64,000 nt of DNA from Kappaphycus alvarezii (taxonomy: Eukaryota > Rhodophyta > Florideophyceae > Gigartinales > Solieriaceae). How positions within the stretch are numbered: position 1 is the first letter of the stretch; every line of letters starts with the position of its first letter. This document shows, one piece after another, positions 9,734-20,589 of the stretch. A program made the position numbers and the translations under genes. The notes beneath the pieces are model-generated. The model had not been told where the DNA came from. It searched no databases and saw only the letters and a list, made by a program, of their open reading frames with translations. The stretch is taken from contig NADL03000625.1 in the NCBI GenBank assembly GCA_002205965.3, positions 1 to 64,000 of the forward strand, given 5' to 3'.

Positions 9734-11259
9734 TGTTAGGCGCAGATTTTTTTTGTCGCCGTCATCTACAGGCCTATAGTTTACTGTACTACCTCTCCTT
9801 GTCCAAATTTGCTTATAGTTCCGGTCCTTCCTCGTCCTCCCTGAACCTCGCTTATCATTACCGCGGTCCTCCCCAAATTTACTTCCATTTTATCTAGATA
9901 TTTTTATACTGTATCTACCCCTCTGAATCGATCCCGAATCAAGTTCTTTTTCCCTTTTTGCTTACCTCCTCCTCCAAATTCGTTTTTTTTGAGAAAAAGG
10001 GCGCAAATGCACTACTACAAAATCCCTTGCAGATTTATTTTACCTATTCCTAATCGATAGAACCTGCCCCGGGAGCCTATTTAAACCTTTTTATTCCAAG
10101 TTTCAAACGTCCCTGATCATTTTACTCATCACTCCTCTCCCCAACACACCCAAAACACCCTCTATCCTCCGTCTACAATCATTTACAACCAAAATGAGCA
10201 ACCTTCGCCCCTCCGCCCCCATCACTAAAAACCGCCCCTCTCGCCCCTTAAACGGCCTTGCGCTCGCAGTATATGGCCCGACGGATGCAGACGACTACCT
10301 GAGACGGCAGACTAAGAAGAAGATAATAGAATTCGTCCGCAAGCTCTTCGTCGAGGATGAGGCCGAGGAGGTACCTGAGGGTCAGGAGTGGGACATCGAG
10401 GAGGGAGCTGGGGAGACCTTTGAGGAGTGGGTAGCCCCTGGATTGGTCTATGAGGTTAATAACGAGGAGGACGGGGAGGATGAGGATGAGGATGAAGGGA
10501 GGATGAGGATGAGGATGAGGATGAAGAGGAGGATGAGGATGAGGATGAGGATGAAGAGGAGGATGACGAGGACGAGGACGAGTTGGATGAGGGAAATGGG
10601 GGCATGGAAAGTGTTGTACTGGTGGGGCCTGGACTGGAGAGTATGGATCAAGTGGTGCCGACGCTGGAACCGGATGGAGATATCTTTAGTAGTTTAGATA
10701 TCTCCCAGGAGGGAATAGAGAGCTGTGAGCCATTCGCAGATATTTGTGGGGACTGCTTGGACAGCATGGATATTTTAGAGGAGTTGTTTGGATCTGATTT
10801 AGAGAATGGGAAATAAGAGGACCTCATTGATTGTTAGTTTCTTAAGTATCTTTTGTTTAGAGTATATCATCCACACAAATTGTTTGTATGCATTTCCTGG
10901 TACCTTCTGTAGTTTTGTTCGGACTTTAGGGTTAGCCAAAAGTCTATATAAGCTGAGTAAACCGCTTCCTCATGGAGAGGTCAAGCAAGTTGGCAGACAG
11001 CTTCAAGCTCAGTCCCAAATAGTTAGGAAGTTGAGAGTCAACTTCAGACCCAAGAAGCATTTATTTTACCCTAGTCACTAAGCATAGGTGGTAGACCCTG
11101 CCCCTTCCATACTTGCTTGTAGCCCATTCAACTGTCATCCCTATACACTCCTTTTCTTTCGTTCAACTATACCACGGTAGCACTTTTGTCGCTTGCAACA
11201 CCTCCTTCTTGGGGTGGTTGATTCTGAATATCTCTTCTCTCGACGATTTACCCCTATCA
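9734..11259 (+). repeat. 3' LTR of gypsy element 1
   Basis: Near-identical to 2161-3683. By eye the differences are small indels or substitutions near the 3' end, for example TTAGGGTTAGCC here against TTAGGGTAGCC in the 5' copy, and CTGTCATCCC against CTGTCTCCC. It ends CCTATCA followed by the GATCC target duplication. Confidence 0.95.
10194..10816 (+). CDS. Acidic ORF carried inside the LTR (3' copy), frameshifted
   Basis: The same ORF as at 2621-3243, with the same ATG context, the same switch of frame in the GAGGATGAG microsatellite and the same stop. Because both LTRs carry the same slip, the shift was present in the parent copy and is not an independent error in each LTR, unless assembly collapsed the two. 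No family recognised. Confidence 0.5.
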
Positions 11260-11485
11260 GATCCCGTATAAATTACTTATCAAATGACCGCTGCGTCCTA
11301 CTCAACAGCAAGTAGTTTTCTGCCATTGCGCAATTCACGAAGTTCTCTAACGAGCAGGTGTCCACAATGCAACAGCAATATCTCCTTTATTCTAGGTGCC
11401 CACTCCAACACAAATATCTATTCTTCATCGAACTGCGCTGGGCCATACGATTGCAAACCTGAAACGGATAACTCCCTTTCAAAGG

Positions 11486-11555
11486 GGAAAACTTTGGGTG
11501 TTTTAATGATTGAAAAATAAGGTCGGCTGTTATCCCGGATAACATTGGTATGCTA
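11486..11555 (+). repeat. Short dispersed repeat R2, diverged copy
   Basis: The run AAAGGGGAAAACTTTGGGTG, then TTTTAATGATTGAAAAATA, then GGTCGGCTGTTATCCCGGATAAC matches the order of the R2 repeat at 13010-13125, with several differences. No coding role seen. Confidence 0.5.
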
Positions 11556-11599
11556 AGGTACGGTCTTGCAATGTCACAACCTGCGCGTAAGTCCAGCAC

Positions 11600-12130
11600 C
11601 TACTGATCCTCGTCCTCAATCGAATCTGGCTCTAATGGGTCGGCGACGTCGCTATTGACGTCGTCGCCTTCCACAGAATTAGAGTCAGACCAATCAATCC
11701 AGCTAACCGGCACCCACAGGCGCTCAGTTCCATACGGACCCTGCAGAGGCAAACCGGTGGTCGTCTCCATGCTCGTAATAGCCTCGCCCTCGCGCCTAGT
11801 GTACGCCTGCCCATAGGCGACTTCGGGGTTGAATGTGATGGGGGCGGCTTCCGAAGAAGATAAGGGCTTCCCATCATCGACAGATGATGGGCGTGAGGGG
11901 TTCGGTAGACATGAGGTGTTGACCGGTGGTTTGTTTGTTGTAGAGGCTGATGGAACAGGGCTCAGTGTCAAAAGGGCCAAGTTGTTCGCCGTTTCCGAGC
12001 TCGTAATAGTCTCACCCGCGCGCCCATTGTACGCCTGCCCATAGGCGACTTCGGGGTTGAATGTGATAAGGGCGGCTTCCTGAGAAGATAGGGGCTACCC
12101 GTTACTTATTTGTGACGGGCGTGAGGGGTT
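11600..12130 (-). pseudogene. Orphan repeated gene with a tandem 77-codon duplication, partial
   Basis: A minus-strand frame ends with GPYGTERLWVPVSWIDWSD followed by an acidic tail. The same C-terminal block (GPYGTEHLWVPARWMDWSD plus acidic tail) ends the ORF at 48261-48818, so this is one gene family. Upstream, a coding unit of 231 bp (77 codons) is repeated in tandem: FNPEVAYGQAY occurs at about 11809-11835 and again at about 12040-12066. In the upstream unit a TAG interrupts the frame before PLSSQEAA. The family is unknown to me. Pro/Ser/Thr-rich linkers and an acidic tail are all that can be said. It may belong to an unidentified mobile element. Confidence 0.5.
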
Positions 12131-12178
12131 CGGTAGACACGGAACGTTGAGAACGTTAATGGACAAGTGAAGAGCAGC

Positions 12179-12330
12179 AAAGGGGAAAAGGTTTGGGTGT
12201 TTTACTTTTGGAAGATATATCCGGTCTATCCCATGGTTTTCAAGACAACCGCAATCAACTCAAAACGGGTATATCGACACAGTAATGGGGAAGGAACTAC
12301 CCTCCCTAAAATGCTACCTTCAGGCCAACA
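12179..12330 (+). repeat. Short dispersed repeat R1, longest plus-strand copy
   Basis: This copy shows the R1 order: GGGGAAAAGGTTTGGGTG, then TTTTACTTTTGGAAGATATATCC, then GGTCTATCCCATGG, CAAGACAACCGCAATC, GGGTATATCGACACAGTAATG, then GGAACTACCCTCC and GCTACCTTCAGGCC. The segment GGAAGATATATCCGG is the uninterrupted version of the site into which the piggyBac-like element at 56587-61318 has inserted. Confidence 0.75.
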
Positions 12331-12366
12331 GCAAAGTGCCGTCTTGCGCGATGTGCCAGTAGTGCG

Positions 12367-12675
12367 ATGCCCGCCAAAAGGGGCGGAAGAAAAAATCCAC
12401 AATCACAACAGTGGCGAGCCATGGGTGTAAGCGCGATACTTACAGAAAGCGACGGCGACGAAGACAAGTGCTCCAGAAGAACGGCCCTGGGTACGACCAG
12501 CAGGACCGTTTGGCTCAGGAACCCTCCCATGCTTGCGGGAGAACCGCCAGGGTTGAGTGCGGCAGGGTGCACTGAGCGTTGCGGTACTTGGTCGAACGTG
12601 AGAGCTTTCCTGGCGCGAGAGAAATCGCCACTTGAGAAGGCCATATCCTTAGCCGATGCAACTAGAGCCCCGTAG
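12367..12675 (+). CDS. Small hypothetical ORF, possibly a first exon
   Basis: A 102-codon frame starts MPAKRGGRKNPQSQQWRAMG and ends TRAP at a TAG. Just beyond the stop is ACGTAAGT, which resembles a splice donor. The last part overlaps a repeated segment also present inverted at 61542-61697. The basic start is reminiscent of DNA-binding N-termini, but there is no recognisable domain. The long opposing frame on the other strand is a shadow or an equally weak alternative. Low confidence that it is expressed. Confidence 0.25.
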   Translation: MPAKRGGRKNPQSQQWRAMGVSAILTESDGDEDKCSRRTALGTTSRTVWLRNPPMLAGEPPGLSAAGCTERCGTWSNVRAFLAREKSPLEKAISLADATRAP

Positions 12676-12800
12676 ACGTAAGTGCGCGATCCGCAAGATG
12701 CGCGAAGACACGAGTGCCCGGCGCCCGCGCCTAATGCGGTGCAGGCGCCGAGCGTGGCAGAATGAAGGTTGGAGAAGGGCAGTCTAGGAGGGAAGGGGAA
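12645..12800 (+). repeat. Dispersed repeat R3, plus copy
   Basis: About 150 bases from GCAACTAGAGCCCCGTAGAC through GCCGAGCGTGGCAGAATGAA to GGAAGGGGAAAGGGTTTA match the reverse complement of 61542-61697 with few differences. It has a GC-rich imperfect palindrome in the middle (GCGCCTAATGCGG-GCAGGCGC). Identity unknown. Confidence 0.7.
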
Positions 12801-13009
12801 AGGGTTTAGGGGAGACTGATAGTGAAGTGTTTTTCAAGGGTGCTTTTATATGTATGTGAAGATGCCTTATAAACTTCGGTCAGCGGAACTTTTGTGAGAG
12901 AAAATTGTGCAGGTTTAAGTCATATTTGTGAGTGGGGAGTCGTTTTCAGATTATCGGCATGAGTTTCCGAAGGAACCGACCCTATTTCAAGGAAGCAATT
13001 GCTGAGAAA

Positions 13010-13125
13010 ATAAAGGGGAAAATGTGCGGTGATTTAATATTTGAAAGATATGGTCGCTTGTGGCCCGGAATATCCTACGAGGTGACCAGTAATACCTCTT
13101 AAATTACTCTCAAAATCCGGCTCAA
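13010..13125 (+). repeat. Short dispersed repeat R2, plus copy
   Basis: From AAATAAAGGGGAAAATGTGC through GATTTAATATTTGAAAGATA, GGTCGCTTGTGGCCCGGAAT and GAGGTGACCAGTAATACC to CCGGCTCAAGGCC, this matches the reverse complement of 29660-29782 along its length. A partial relative is at 48109-48175. At about 120 bp with no coding capacity it looks like a MITE or SINE-like unit; ends not defined. Confidence 0.7.
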
Positions 13126-13167
13126 GGCCACTGTTTTAACGCCGCGAAAATAAAGTAATGTGGAAAG

Positions 13168-13647
13168 TGTCGCGCTATTCGGCGCTCCAGTTGGAAGTGG
13201 CCGAATTGTGGATCCACAAGTCGAGGTGTTTCCAGATTGTTGTTGATTGTTTTTGTTTTACTTGTCCTTGCCCTTTTTTTTCATCCCCACCTTTCTCTGC
13301 AGGGTACTTATAGCCCCTCATCGATCTACAAGCTCTTCCCAAACTAAGTAAAAAACAAACGTTAACTATAGAAAAACATTACACATTACTCAAGGACTCT
13401 AAAACCAGGAAAACAGCGACCCAAGAGAGGACAATCCGGGAACCGATGGCTATGAAATGCGATACGGCGTGTGATACATCAAAGACCAAGTGAGACTGTC
13501 CGAGCACAAGCGATGACCACAGAATCGTGGGTAGCGCAATCCACGGCTTGACTTGAGCATGTAAAAGAGATGTCGGTAAAACTGATATTGTTGTACTGAA
13601 AGGAAATTGATTAAGTTTCACGAGACATGTAATTGCTTCATTCGACA
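13168..13647 (-). mobile_element. Solo LTR, same family as 62546-63063
   Basis: A 480-bp unit begins TGTCGCGC and ends TTCGACA (TG...CA with short inverted ends). It matches the 62546-63063 copy in inverted orientation. The TATA box GGCTATAAGTACC, read on the minus strand here, sets the transcriptional orientation. The five flanking bases differ on the two sides (GAAAG and GGAAT), so a target duplication is not preserved. It lacks the 39-bp internal duplication seen in the other copy. Confidence 0.8.
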
Positions 13648-13797
13648 GGAATGAAGGGGCTACTGCTGTATGATATCTCAGAAACTTGGCAGCTCATACT
13701 CTCATTCCTATTTAACTTTCGCAATGCTCCGACTGTCTGAGAGAAAGTGCTAGATACTGAACCTTTTAGATCCTTACATTGGAATACGTTTCGGTAG

Positions 13798-13940
13798 TAT
13801 AATATTTGGAAAGTGGGAAAAGGTTTGTGTGTTTTACTGTTGGAAGATATATCCGATCTATACTTATTTGGAAAGTGCTGTCGTTTCCTAAAGGGAAAAG
13901 GTTTGCCTGTTTTACTCTTGGAATATATACTCGATCTAAT
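13798..13940 (+). repeat. Two R1 terminal blocks in tandem
   Basis: Two units about 77 bp apart each contain TATTTGGAAAGTG and then GGGAAAAGGTTTG-(T/C)(G/C)TGTTTTACT-TTGGAA followed by ATATAT and CGATCTA. The first retains GGAAGATATATCCGATCTA. This shows that the terminal block of R1 can occur alone and be locally duplicated. Confidence 0.65.
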
Positions 13941-14015
13941 GCGCCAGTTGTTCCCATATGGATTAAGAATAGCAAATGTAAGCTTGTTCACTACTTAATC
14001 AGTAGCAAGCGAATA

Positions 14016-14264
14016 TCACCCTAGAAGACGGGCTGGAGACCAGTCATCAGGCATGTCGCATTGGGCATTGACGTCATTGCGGGGTGCCTTTAAGTGAGGA
14101 TTTCTTAATTTTTCCATATTTTTCCATTGCCTTTCTTGCCACAATGAGTGCGATGTCGACTGGCAGTGTATAAGCGTCCGGATCCAAGTTCCGAGGATTG
14201 AGATTAGGACAGGAACGAGCCTACCGCAGGCAGAATTCGCGATGAAGGAATCGTACCTTCTCAA
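14016..14264 (-). mobile_element. Relic of the R2-like non-LTR element, end of endonuclease region
   Basis: The minus-strand frame contains DSFIANSACGRLVPVLISILG and a continuation matching GFLAELPGRNRLVPVPISTL and what follows in the complete element at 21.4-24.4 kb. The remainder of the frame has drifted out of register. A short 5'-truncated copy. Confidence 0.6.
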
Positions 14265-15064
14265 TTCGCGTTTTTTGCTGCATTGAGGTCAGCGTGTTAA
14301 AGGTTCGCACTCTCCTGGGAGATGATGTCAAGGATTTACAAGGGGTGAGCTTTGGGATAGTTTACAGCGAGCGACATTTTTCACTGCATAGAACACATGA
14401 AATGTGTAAGTGGGCCACTGTTTCCGCATGTGAATCCAGTACTTCCTATATCTCAACAGGTGTTCCATACCTTCGTGTTGTACAAGCCCTGCTCTGGTAA
14501 AAGCTCGTCCAGGAAAAATGGGTGAGGATCTTTGGAGTTGAGGTGGATTTCTCATTAGAATTTGGCAGACCCACCCCTTAGCTTTAGAGTTGCAATATAG
14601 ACCCAATAGACTGCAACTGGCTTGCTAGAGCTTAAAGTATAAAAAAGGAATACCTACTCATAGAGAGGAGATAAATGGGGTTGGTCTACTGCGAGTTGCG
14701 CAAAGGTTTCGAGTCCTTTCGAACATGCATTTAATTTATGATACTGGATCTAAAGTAAGAATAACGAAGCATTTACACCAGTTGAAAAGTTTGAAAAGTG
14801 TCAAATAGCTCCTTTAAAAAGCAGGAGGCGTTGGAGGTGACCATCAACGCGGGTTAAGCTAAAAAAACTACCCAGGTTATCTGCTACAAATTATGCAGTC
14901 AAGTCTCTGTATTGCATGGAGGCACTGGACTTCTCATTAAGTCCTTCCTCGCATCATTAGCGTCCTTTCAATGATATAACTGAGCGCATCGTTCTCTCGA
15001 ATATTCTCATCGAACACTTTTGACAGAACAGCAAAGCTGCCTGCTGAACATCCACGAAGTCTGT
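14265..15064. other. No recognisable gene
   Basis: I see no gene between the non-LTR relic and the second gypsy element. The segment GGGGTTGGTCTACTGCGAG near 14676 recurs in part at about 50691-50712 (GTTTGGGTTGGTTTACTGCGAG), so at least part of it is repeat-derived. Confidence 0.45.
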
Positions 15065-15069
15065 CTTCA

Positions 15070-15438
15070 TGTAACAATCTAGTGTTTACTAGAATGTTAT
15101 GGACGCCTCTTGAGATATGCCAGCAATGCTATTTAGCGTGGCATTTTTATTTTCGGTTTTTATTTTGCGTGCAGAATTTTATTATGCATTGCTGTAATGC
15201 ATCTAGACGTTTCGAATTAGTGTTCTAGAGTATTTTAGAGCACATTAGACGCGTCCAGTTAGTTTATTTGTAATGTGTGTTTTTACACCCATTTAGGGGG
15301 GTACAAAGCACTATATAAGAGGTCGCAGATGCCGAGTAGCGGCAGGAACAACCAACAAACATTTTTCATCATCGATCAAAGTCAACATCTGAGTTTATTT
15401 CAACTGTCTTCCTTTGCCCCAACTATTCTTTCGTTTCA
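15070..15438 (+). repeat. 5' LTR of gypsy element 2
   Basis: Begins TGTAACAATC, contains TATATAAG at 15312-15319 as a probable promoter, and ends CGTTTCA. One base after its end a primer site begins TGGTAGCATCGCCCAGTTGG (15440 on). A leader of about 600 bases precedes gag and contains short direct repeats such as GGGCTGGAGTGCCAG at about 15490 and 15528. Confidence 0.93.
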
Positions 15439-16039
15439 CTGGTAGCATCGCCCAGTTGGCCGAAGGAGATCAGTTAGTACCACGACTGTGGGCTGGAGTG
15501 CCAGTCGTTGGTAAGCACCACCTGTGGGCTGGAGTGCCAGGTGCGTGCAAGTAGTCCAGTTCTGCAGGGAGAACTAGATAGGCTGCTAGGTATCTTCGAT
15601 ATCTTCGCCTACTTTGATTTTGGTTGTTCTGCGCCGAGTCGCCTACGTATTCTCAAATAATCCTATCGACTATTGGCTGTTAGCTAGGTCGACCGACTGG
15701 GACAAGGATTCGAGTAACGCGCTTTAGGTTTGATCAGTAGGAGCAACCTCATTTGGGTAGTACGGAAAGAACTTAGGTTCTGTGATTGAAAAGTATCTTT
15801 TGGTCGGCTCGAGATCTTTTCTTATAGGGTAAGGACACCGAAGGGTCTTTAACAAAAGACTGGTGGGGATATCCCGAACAGATATAGATCACCGTAACTC
15901 CCGGGTGTGGGTTACGAAGAGTTTGTATCACTCTCTTGCGGGAAGAGGACCCGTCGCCAAGGGACGGCTCCCTAAAGTATCAAGTGGATAATAAGTCAAG
16001 AGAGAAAAATTGAATAGAGAAGAAAAAAGGTTGTGAAAA

Positions 16040-16839
16040 ATGTCGTTCTTGAAGCCGAATAAGCCAGAGCAGTTCAAGGGCACTCGGGTAGGCTCGTCGT
16101 GGAAACCTGGTTGTACCAGCTCGAACAGTACCTTACGCTCGTTCAGATGCAAAATACGGATCTAGCACTGAACGATAGAGCTAGGATTATGTATGCTACA
16201 ACCTTGTTTACGGCCACAGCTGCAAGTTGGTGGTTCATGAAAGTTGCCTCCAATGCAGTTCCAGATTCTTTTGATGAGTTTAAGAATTTGGTAAGGGCTG
16301 AGTTTATACCCGCTGATAGTGTTCGACGTGCAAGAGACAAGCTGAGGAGTTTGCATCAGAAGTACTCTGTTGCAGCTTATCTCTCAGAGTTTAGAAACGT
16401 GGCTCTGAGCATCCCTGGTATCTCAATGGATGAAATGCTAGATAAGTTTATCTCCGGACTCAAGCCACAGGTTAGGCTAGAAGTCCTCAAGAGTAATGTT
16501 ACAAACGTGGAAGAAGCTGCCCGAATCGCTCTGAATGTTGACAGTGCTTTACGTGGATCTGGAATGTTCTCTAGGTTTGGTGAACAGTCGAGTTATGTTC
16601 CAAGCCAGGCTCCCGTTCCTATGGAGATCGGTAACGTGGAGAAGAGGTACAACAGTGGTCAAAATCGAATCAGGAATCGTCGATTTGACAAAGATAAAGA
16701 AAGGTTGTACAGAGAGAACCGCTGCTTTGTATGTCACAAAGTAGGTTGCAGGCCATGGAAACATAATGACCATAAGGAAAGTAAGATTGCATCGAATAAT
16801 GCTCAAGTTATTGACAGTGGTCTAGAGTCGGAAAACTAA
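16040..16839 (+). pseudogene. gag: gag of gypsy element 2, one frameshift
   Basis: The ATG at 16040 (AAAAATGTCG) opens MSFLKPNKPEQFKGTR. After an indel near 16090-16098 the frame is ETWLYQLEQYLTLVQ and runs to a stop at 16837-16839. The region has the retrotransposon gag signature (W-x-x-x-LEQYL, then AASWW, then RRARDKLRSLHQKYSVAAYLSEF). A Cys/His element (CFVCHKVGCRPWKH, near 16726) stands at the nucleocapsid position but lacks the classical CX2CX4HX4C spacing. About 260 residues. The capsid would package element RNA. Confidence 0.85.
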
Positions 16840-16880
16840 GAGGTCCGCCGAAAGGAAAAAGCGCTCCGGTTGGACCAAGT

Positions 16881-19030
16881 ATGAGTGACTTTAATCGTCT
16901 TGTTGCAGAGGTAAAGCAACTAAGACAAAGTATACAGAGTCCAGTGTTGAAAGAAGAGATTTGCACTGGTGATAGCTCTGAAGTTGAGAAAAGTCAAAGA
17001 GATCATGCGATAGAAGGTTTGAAGACTAGTTTGGAGTCCAATACTATCGTTAATTGTCATGAAGACGACATCCAGGTCAAAGAGGAAGATATTCCAACCG
17101 AGGAATTAATCTTACTTGACGGGACGCTAAATAATGTGAAAGCGTCTGTCCTCAAAGACGACGGATGTAATACAAACGTAGTATCTAGGGACTTTGCAGT
17201 TCGAAACAAAGAAAAGTTTCGATTTAAGAATGTCAAAGCCACTGTGAATCATTCGAGCAAGAAGTCAAAGGAGAAAACGTCGGAAGTTATCTGGGAGCTA
17301 CATTGAAGATTGGTTCCTATCTGTTCACGTCCAATTGGGTCGTTGCAGATTGTAGATATGATGTGCTTCTAGGAATGCCATGGCATGTTGCCAACAATCC
17401 AGATATTGATTATCAGCGCCGGGTTGTGAAGGTTAACGATGACGTGCTCCCGATAGTAGAAGATATTCCGATGGAAGTAAGAGTAACAAACATTGGAGTT
17501 AAGAAATTCCGGAACATGATTAGGAGAAAGAATCATGGGAGAGATTTCAATGTTTATCAACTGATCAATGCGAATGAGATTAAGTTGAAAAAGCCCTCTG
17601 CAATCAATAGTCAGAAAAATGCTAGTCTGGAAAAGCTGTTGTCTAAGTTTAAGGATGTCTTCAAAGGGAAACTACCAGCTGGACTACCACCAAAGAGAAG
17701 TGTGGATCACAAAATTGAGGTTGAGAAAGGTTCTAAGCCACCTCATCGTCCATTGTTTCAGTTATCCCCAGTGGAATTGAAAGCTGCAAAAGAATATGTG
17801 GAAGATTTGCTGAGAAATAAGAAGATCAGGCCAAGTAAGTCACCGTATGGGTCACCATTATTCTTCGTCCAAGAGAAAGACAAATTGAGAGGTGTGGTCG
17901 ATTATAGAGCACTTAATCGAATCACAAAAAGAAATAATGCGCCCTTGCCTAGGTCAGATGAGATGTTTGACAGACTTGGTGACGCAAGAGTCTTCTCAAA
18001 GTTGGACTTGAAGACCGGTTTCCATCAGATACGGGTGAAGCCTGAGGACATTGAAAAGACTGCGTTCAATACGAAGTACGGACAGTTTGAGTATCTTGTA
18101 ATGCCAATGGGTCTATGCAATGCTCCTGCTACTTTTCAGTCACTGATGAACCGTATCTTCTATGACTGTATTGATGTCTTCATGGTTGTGTACATCGATG
18201 ATCTTCTCATATTCAGCATGGACGAAGAAAGCCATCTCAAGCATCTGGAAATAGTGCTAAGTCGCCTGCAAGAACATGAGCTTATGTTTCTCCAAAGAAA
18301 TGTGTCTTTCTGAAAACGGAGATTGAGTTCTTGGGCTTCATAGTCGGTAAAGATGGTCTTCGTGTTAACCCAGAGAGTTGAGGTTTTGAAGACATGGCCG
18401 AAGCCTAAAACGGTGACAGAGATAAGGAGTTTTATTGGCTTACTCCAGTTCTTCCGCAGGTTTATTCCGAAGTTTTCGGAAATAGCGGCTCCGTTGACAG
18501 ATCTGACGAAGAAAGATATCGGTGTTGGTAAATGGAATGACAAGTGTGATGTTGCATTCCAGAAGTTGAAAGAAGCCATCACCCAAGCCCCTATTCTTGT
18601 TGCCCCGGATTGGAACAAGAGTTTTAGAGGACATGTGGATGCCTCACAATTTGCGGTTGGAGGAACTTTAACGCAACTAGATGGAAACGGAAAGGATCGT
18701 GTTATTGCATACTATTCCAAAAAGTTGTCTCCTACTGAAAGATATTATTCCGCAAATGATAGGGAGCTTCTCGGTTTGATATCTTTTCTTCAAAGGTTCA
18801 GATGTTATTTGGAAGGTTCATCATTTGAGATTATTATTGACAATCAAGTCCTTAAGCATCTATTCACTAAGCCTAAATTGAGTCGAAAAGAGGCAAGGTA
18901 TATCGAAACGCTTGGTAACTTTGGAATATTTCCAATTACCTTGAAGCAAGGAAAGATTCATGTGCTTGGTGATGCTTTATCAAGAGCTCCTCATGTAATT
19001 AGCTCTAAGGATATGGATAACCCTTCCATT
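16881..19030 (+). pseudogene. pol: pol of gypsy element 2: protease, reverse transcriptase, RNase H, frameshifted
   Basis: The frame at 16881-17306 carries the protease start, with ASVLKDDGCNTNVVS in place of the usual D-S/T-G-A motif. The frame at 17303-18313 continues with LLGMPWHV (protease C-terminal motif) and reverse transcriptase: VVDYRALNRIT, KLDLKTGFHQIRV, MGLCNAPATFQ and VVYIDDLLIFS near 18190. A shift near 18290-18350 leads to the third frame (18353 on) with TVTEIRSFIGL, the connection domain and RNase H (GHVDASQFAVGG near 18632, NDRELLGL near 18757, then GDALSRAP). The alanine normally after the protease active-site glycine is replaced by cysteine. Three frames are needed for what should be one ORF. 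Confidence 0.9.
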
Positions 19031-19041
19031 AATGAGGTGAA

Positions 19042-20589
19042 GTGTTATCTATTGATCTTGACGATATCCTTAGTAGTTATGATGATGATCAGTTCTTTGG
19101 ACCTATTGTTAGAGCCTTGGATGGAAATTGGCCTTCTGATGAGACTAAGAAAGTACAGCTTGAAAAGATAATTCATATGTTTAGGCGAGAGGGAAAACGA
19201 CTAATGTATGGTAGGAAGCTTTGTATTCCAAGGAAGAGTGTTTCGGATATATTGCAGTTAGCACACGATTCGAAGATAAGTGGACATTTTGCTTTTGCTA
19301 AGACGTTATCGAGACTCTCAAACTATCACTGGAGACATAAGACACGTGATGTTCGAAACTACGTTCAGGGATGTCTTCGATGTCAGCAAGCAAAAGATTC
19401 GAATCAGAAGAAAATGACAGTTCCCACATCTCTAGAGATGCCTGAGAGAAGATGGGGATCTTTGGCTACTGACTTCATTGTTCACCTTCCAAGGACTAAG
19501 AATGGAAAAGATGCAGTTACGACATGGGTTGATCGTCTTACAAGAAGAGTTCATTTCATTCCTTGTAATGTGAATGAAACAGCAGTGGACGTCGCTAATT
19601 CGTTCTTTAGCAACATCTTCAAGCTCCATGGTTTACCCGATAATATTGTTTCCGACAGGGACCCGAAGTTTACTTCGAAGTTCTGGGAAAATGTTATGAA
19701 GCTTTGCGGAGTTAAGTTGAAGATGTCCACCAGTCGTCACCCACAGACAGATGGTGCGTCTGAGATTATGAATCGTATGGTTGAGAACTACTTACGATGT
19801 TATTGCTCGTATCATCAGAATGATTGGGATGAATTGTTACCTGCTGCTGAGTTTGCATACAACTCTTCTGTGACTGAAGACTTGGGAATGTCGCCGTTCG
19901 AAATGGACTTGGATATAATCCAAAGGCACCTCTTGATATGATTTCAGGAGCAGAGACACCAATTGAAAGCGTTGAAGAATTTAAGGCAGACTGCGAAACT
20001 CCTTGGAAGATGCTAAGTTCTCGTACAGAGTTTCTAAAGCTAGGCAATCTGCAGTCTCTTCTCAACGGTATCAAGCTCCTCAATATCAAGTTGGATCGAA
20101 AGTATGGTTAAATAAGTCTCTGTTTACGGATTTTATTCCAGATCGCAGGCAACGCAGAAGCTGACGGCTAGAAGATATGGTCCATTCATGGTGAAGGAGT
20201 TAATTGGAAAGAACGCTTTGAGGTTGGATCTACCTAATCATCTCAAGATCCATCCTGTTGTTCATGTAATTCACACAACTCCATATAAGGACCAGCCTGC
20301 TGATATTGCGCTGCCTATGCCTGAGCGACCCGATCCAATACCGATGCCTGGAGGAGAAGAACAAGTCGTTGACCGAATATTGAAGCATAGGAAGAGAGGA
20401 AGAGGATATCAATTCCTCACTCTAATGAAAGGAGCGCCAACTCATGAAGCTGAGTGGCAGCGACAAGAGATTTTGTGGACCGAGACGGTACAATTACGGA
20501 AGTTTGGCACAAGTATATCGTGGAAAATGGCATACTTCCAGAATATCATTGACGAGGACGTCAATAGAGAGGAGGTGGGAATAGTGTAA
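19042..20589 (+). pseudogene. pol: pol of gypsy element 2: integrase with chromodomain-like tail, frameshifted
   Basis: The frame 19042-19941 encodes integrase: an HHCC finger (HDSKISGHFAFAKTL then CLRCQQAK, about 19265-19395) and the catalytic residues in ATDFIVHLP, VSDRDPKF and the QTDGASEIMNRMVE block. It breaks near 19910. The tail resumes in another frame (20188-20589) with KIHPVVHVIHTTPY, the GPY/F-associated segment, then VDRILKHRKRGRGYQFL and HEAEWQ, a chromodomain-like motif typical of chromoviruses that target chromatin. The stop codon TAA (20587-20589) is supplied by the first bases of the 3' LTR. A purine-rich stretch (AGAGAGGAGGTGGGAATAG) just upstream is the probable polypurine tract. 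Confidence 0.88.

Larger units (their letters stand above)
2156..11264 (+). mobile_element. Ty3/gypsy LTR retrotransposon 1, full length with target duplication
   Basis: This is a complete LTR element. Two nearly identical LTRs of about 1.5 kb (2161-3683 and 9734-11259) begin TGTTAGG and end CCTATCA. They are flanked by the five-base duplication GATCC (2156-2160 and 11260-11264). Between them lie gag with two CCHC knuckles, then protease, reverse transcriptase, RNase H and integrase in the Ty3/gypsy order, and an unusual C-terminal extension. By eye I find only about four differences between the LTRs, so insertion is recent. Despite that, gag and pol are split by single-base frameshifts. A G-run (CGGGGGGG) just before the 3' LTR could be the polypurine tract. 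Confidence 0.95.
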
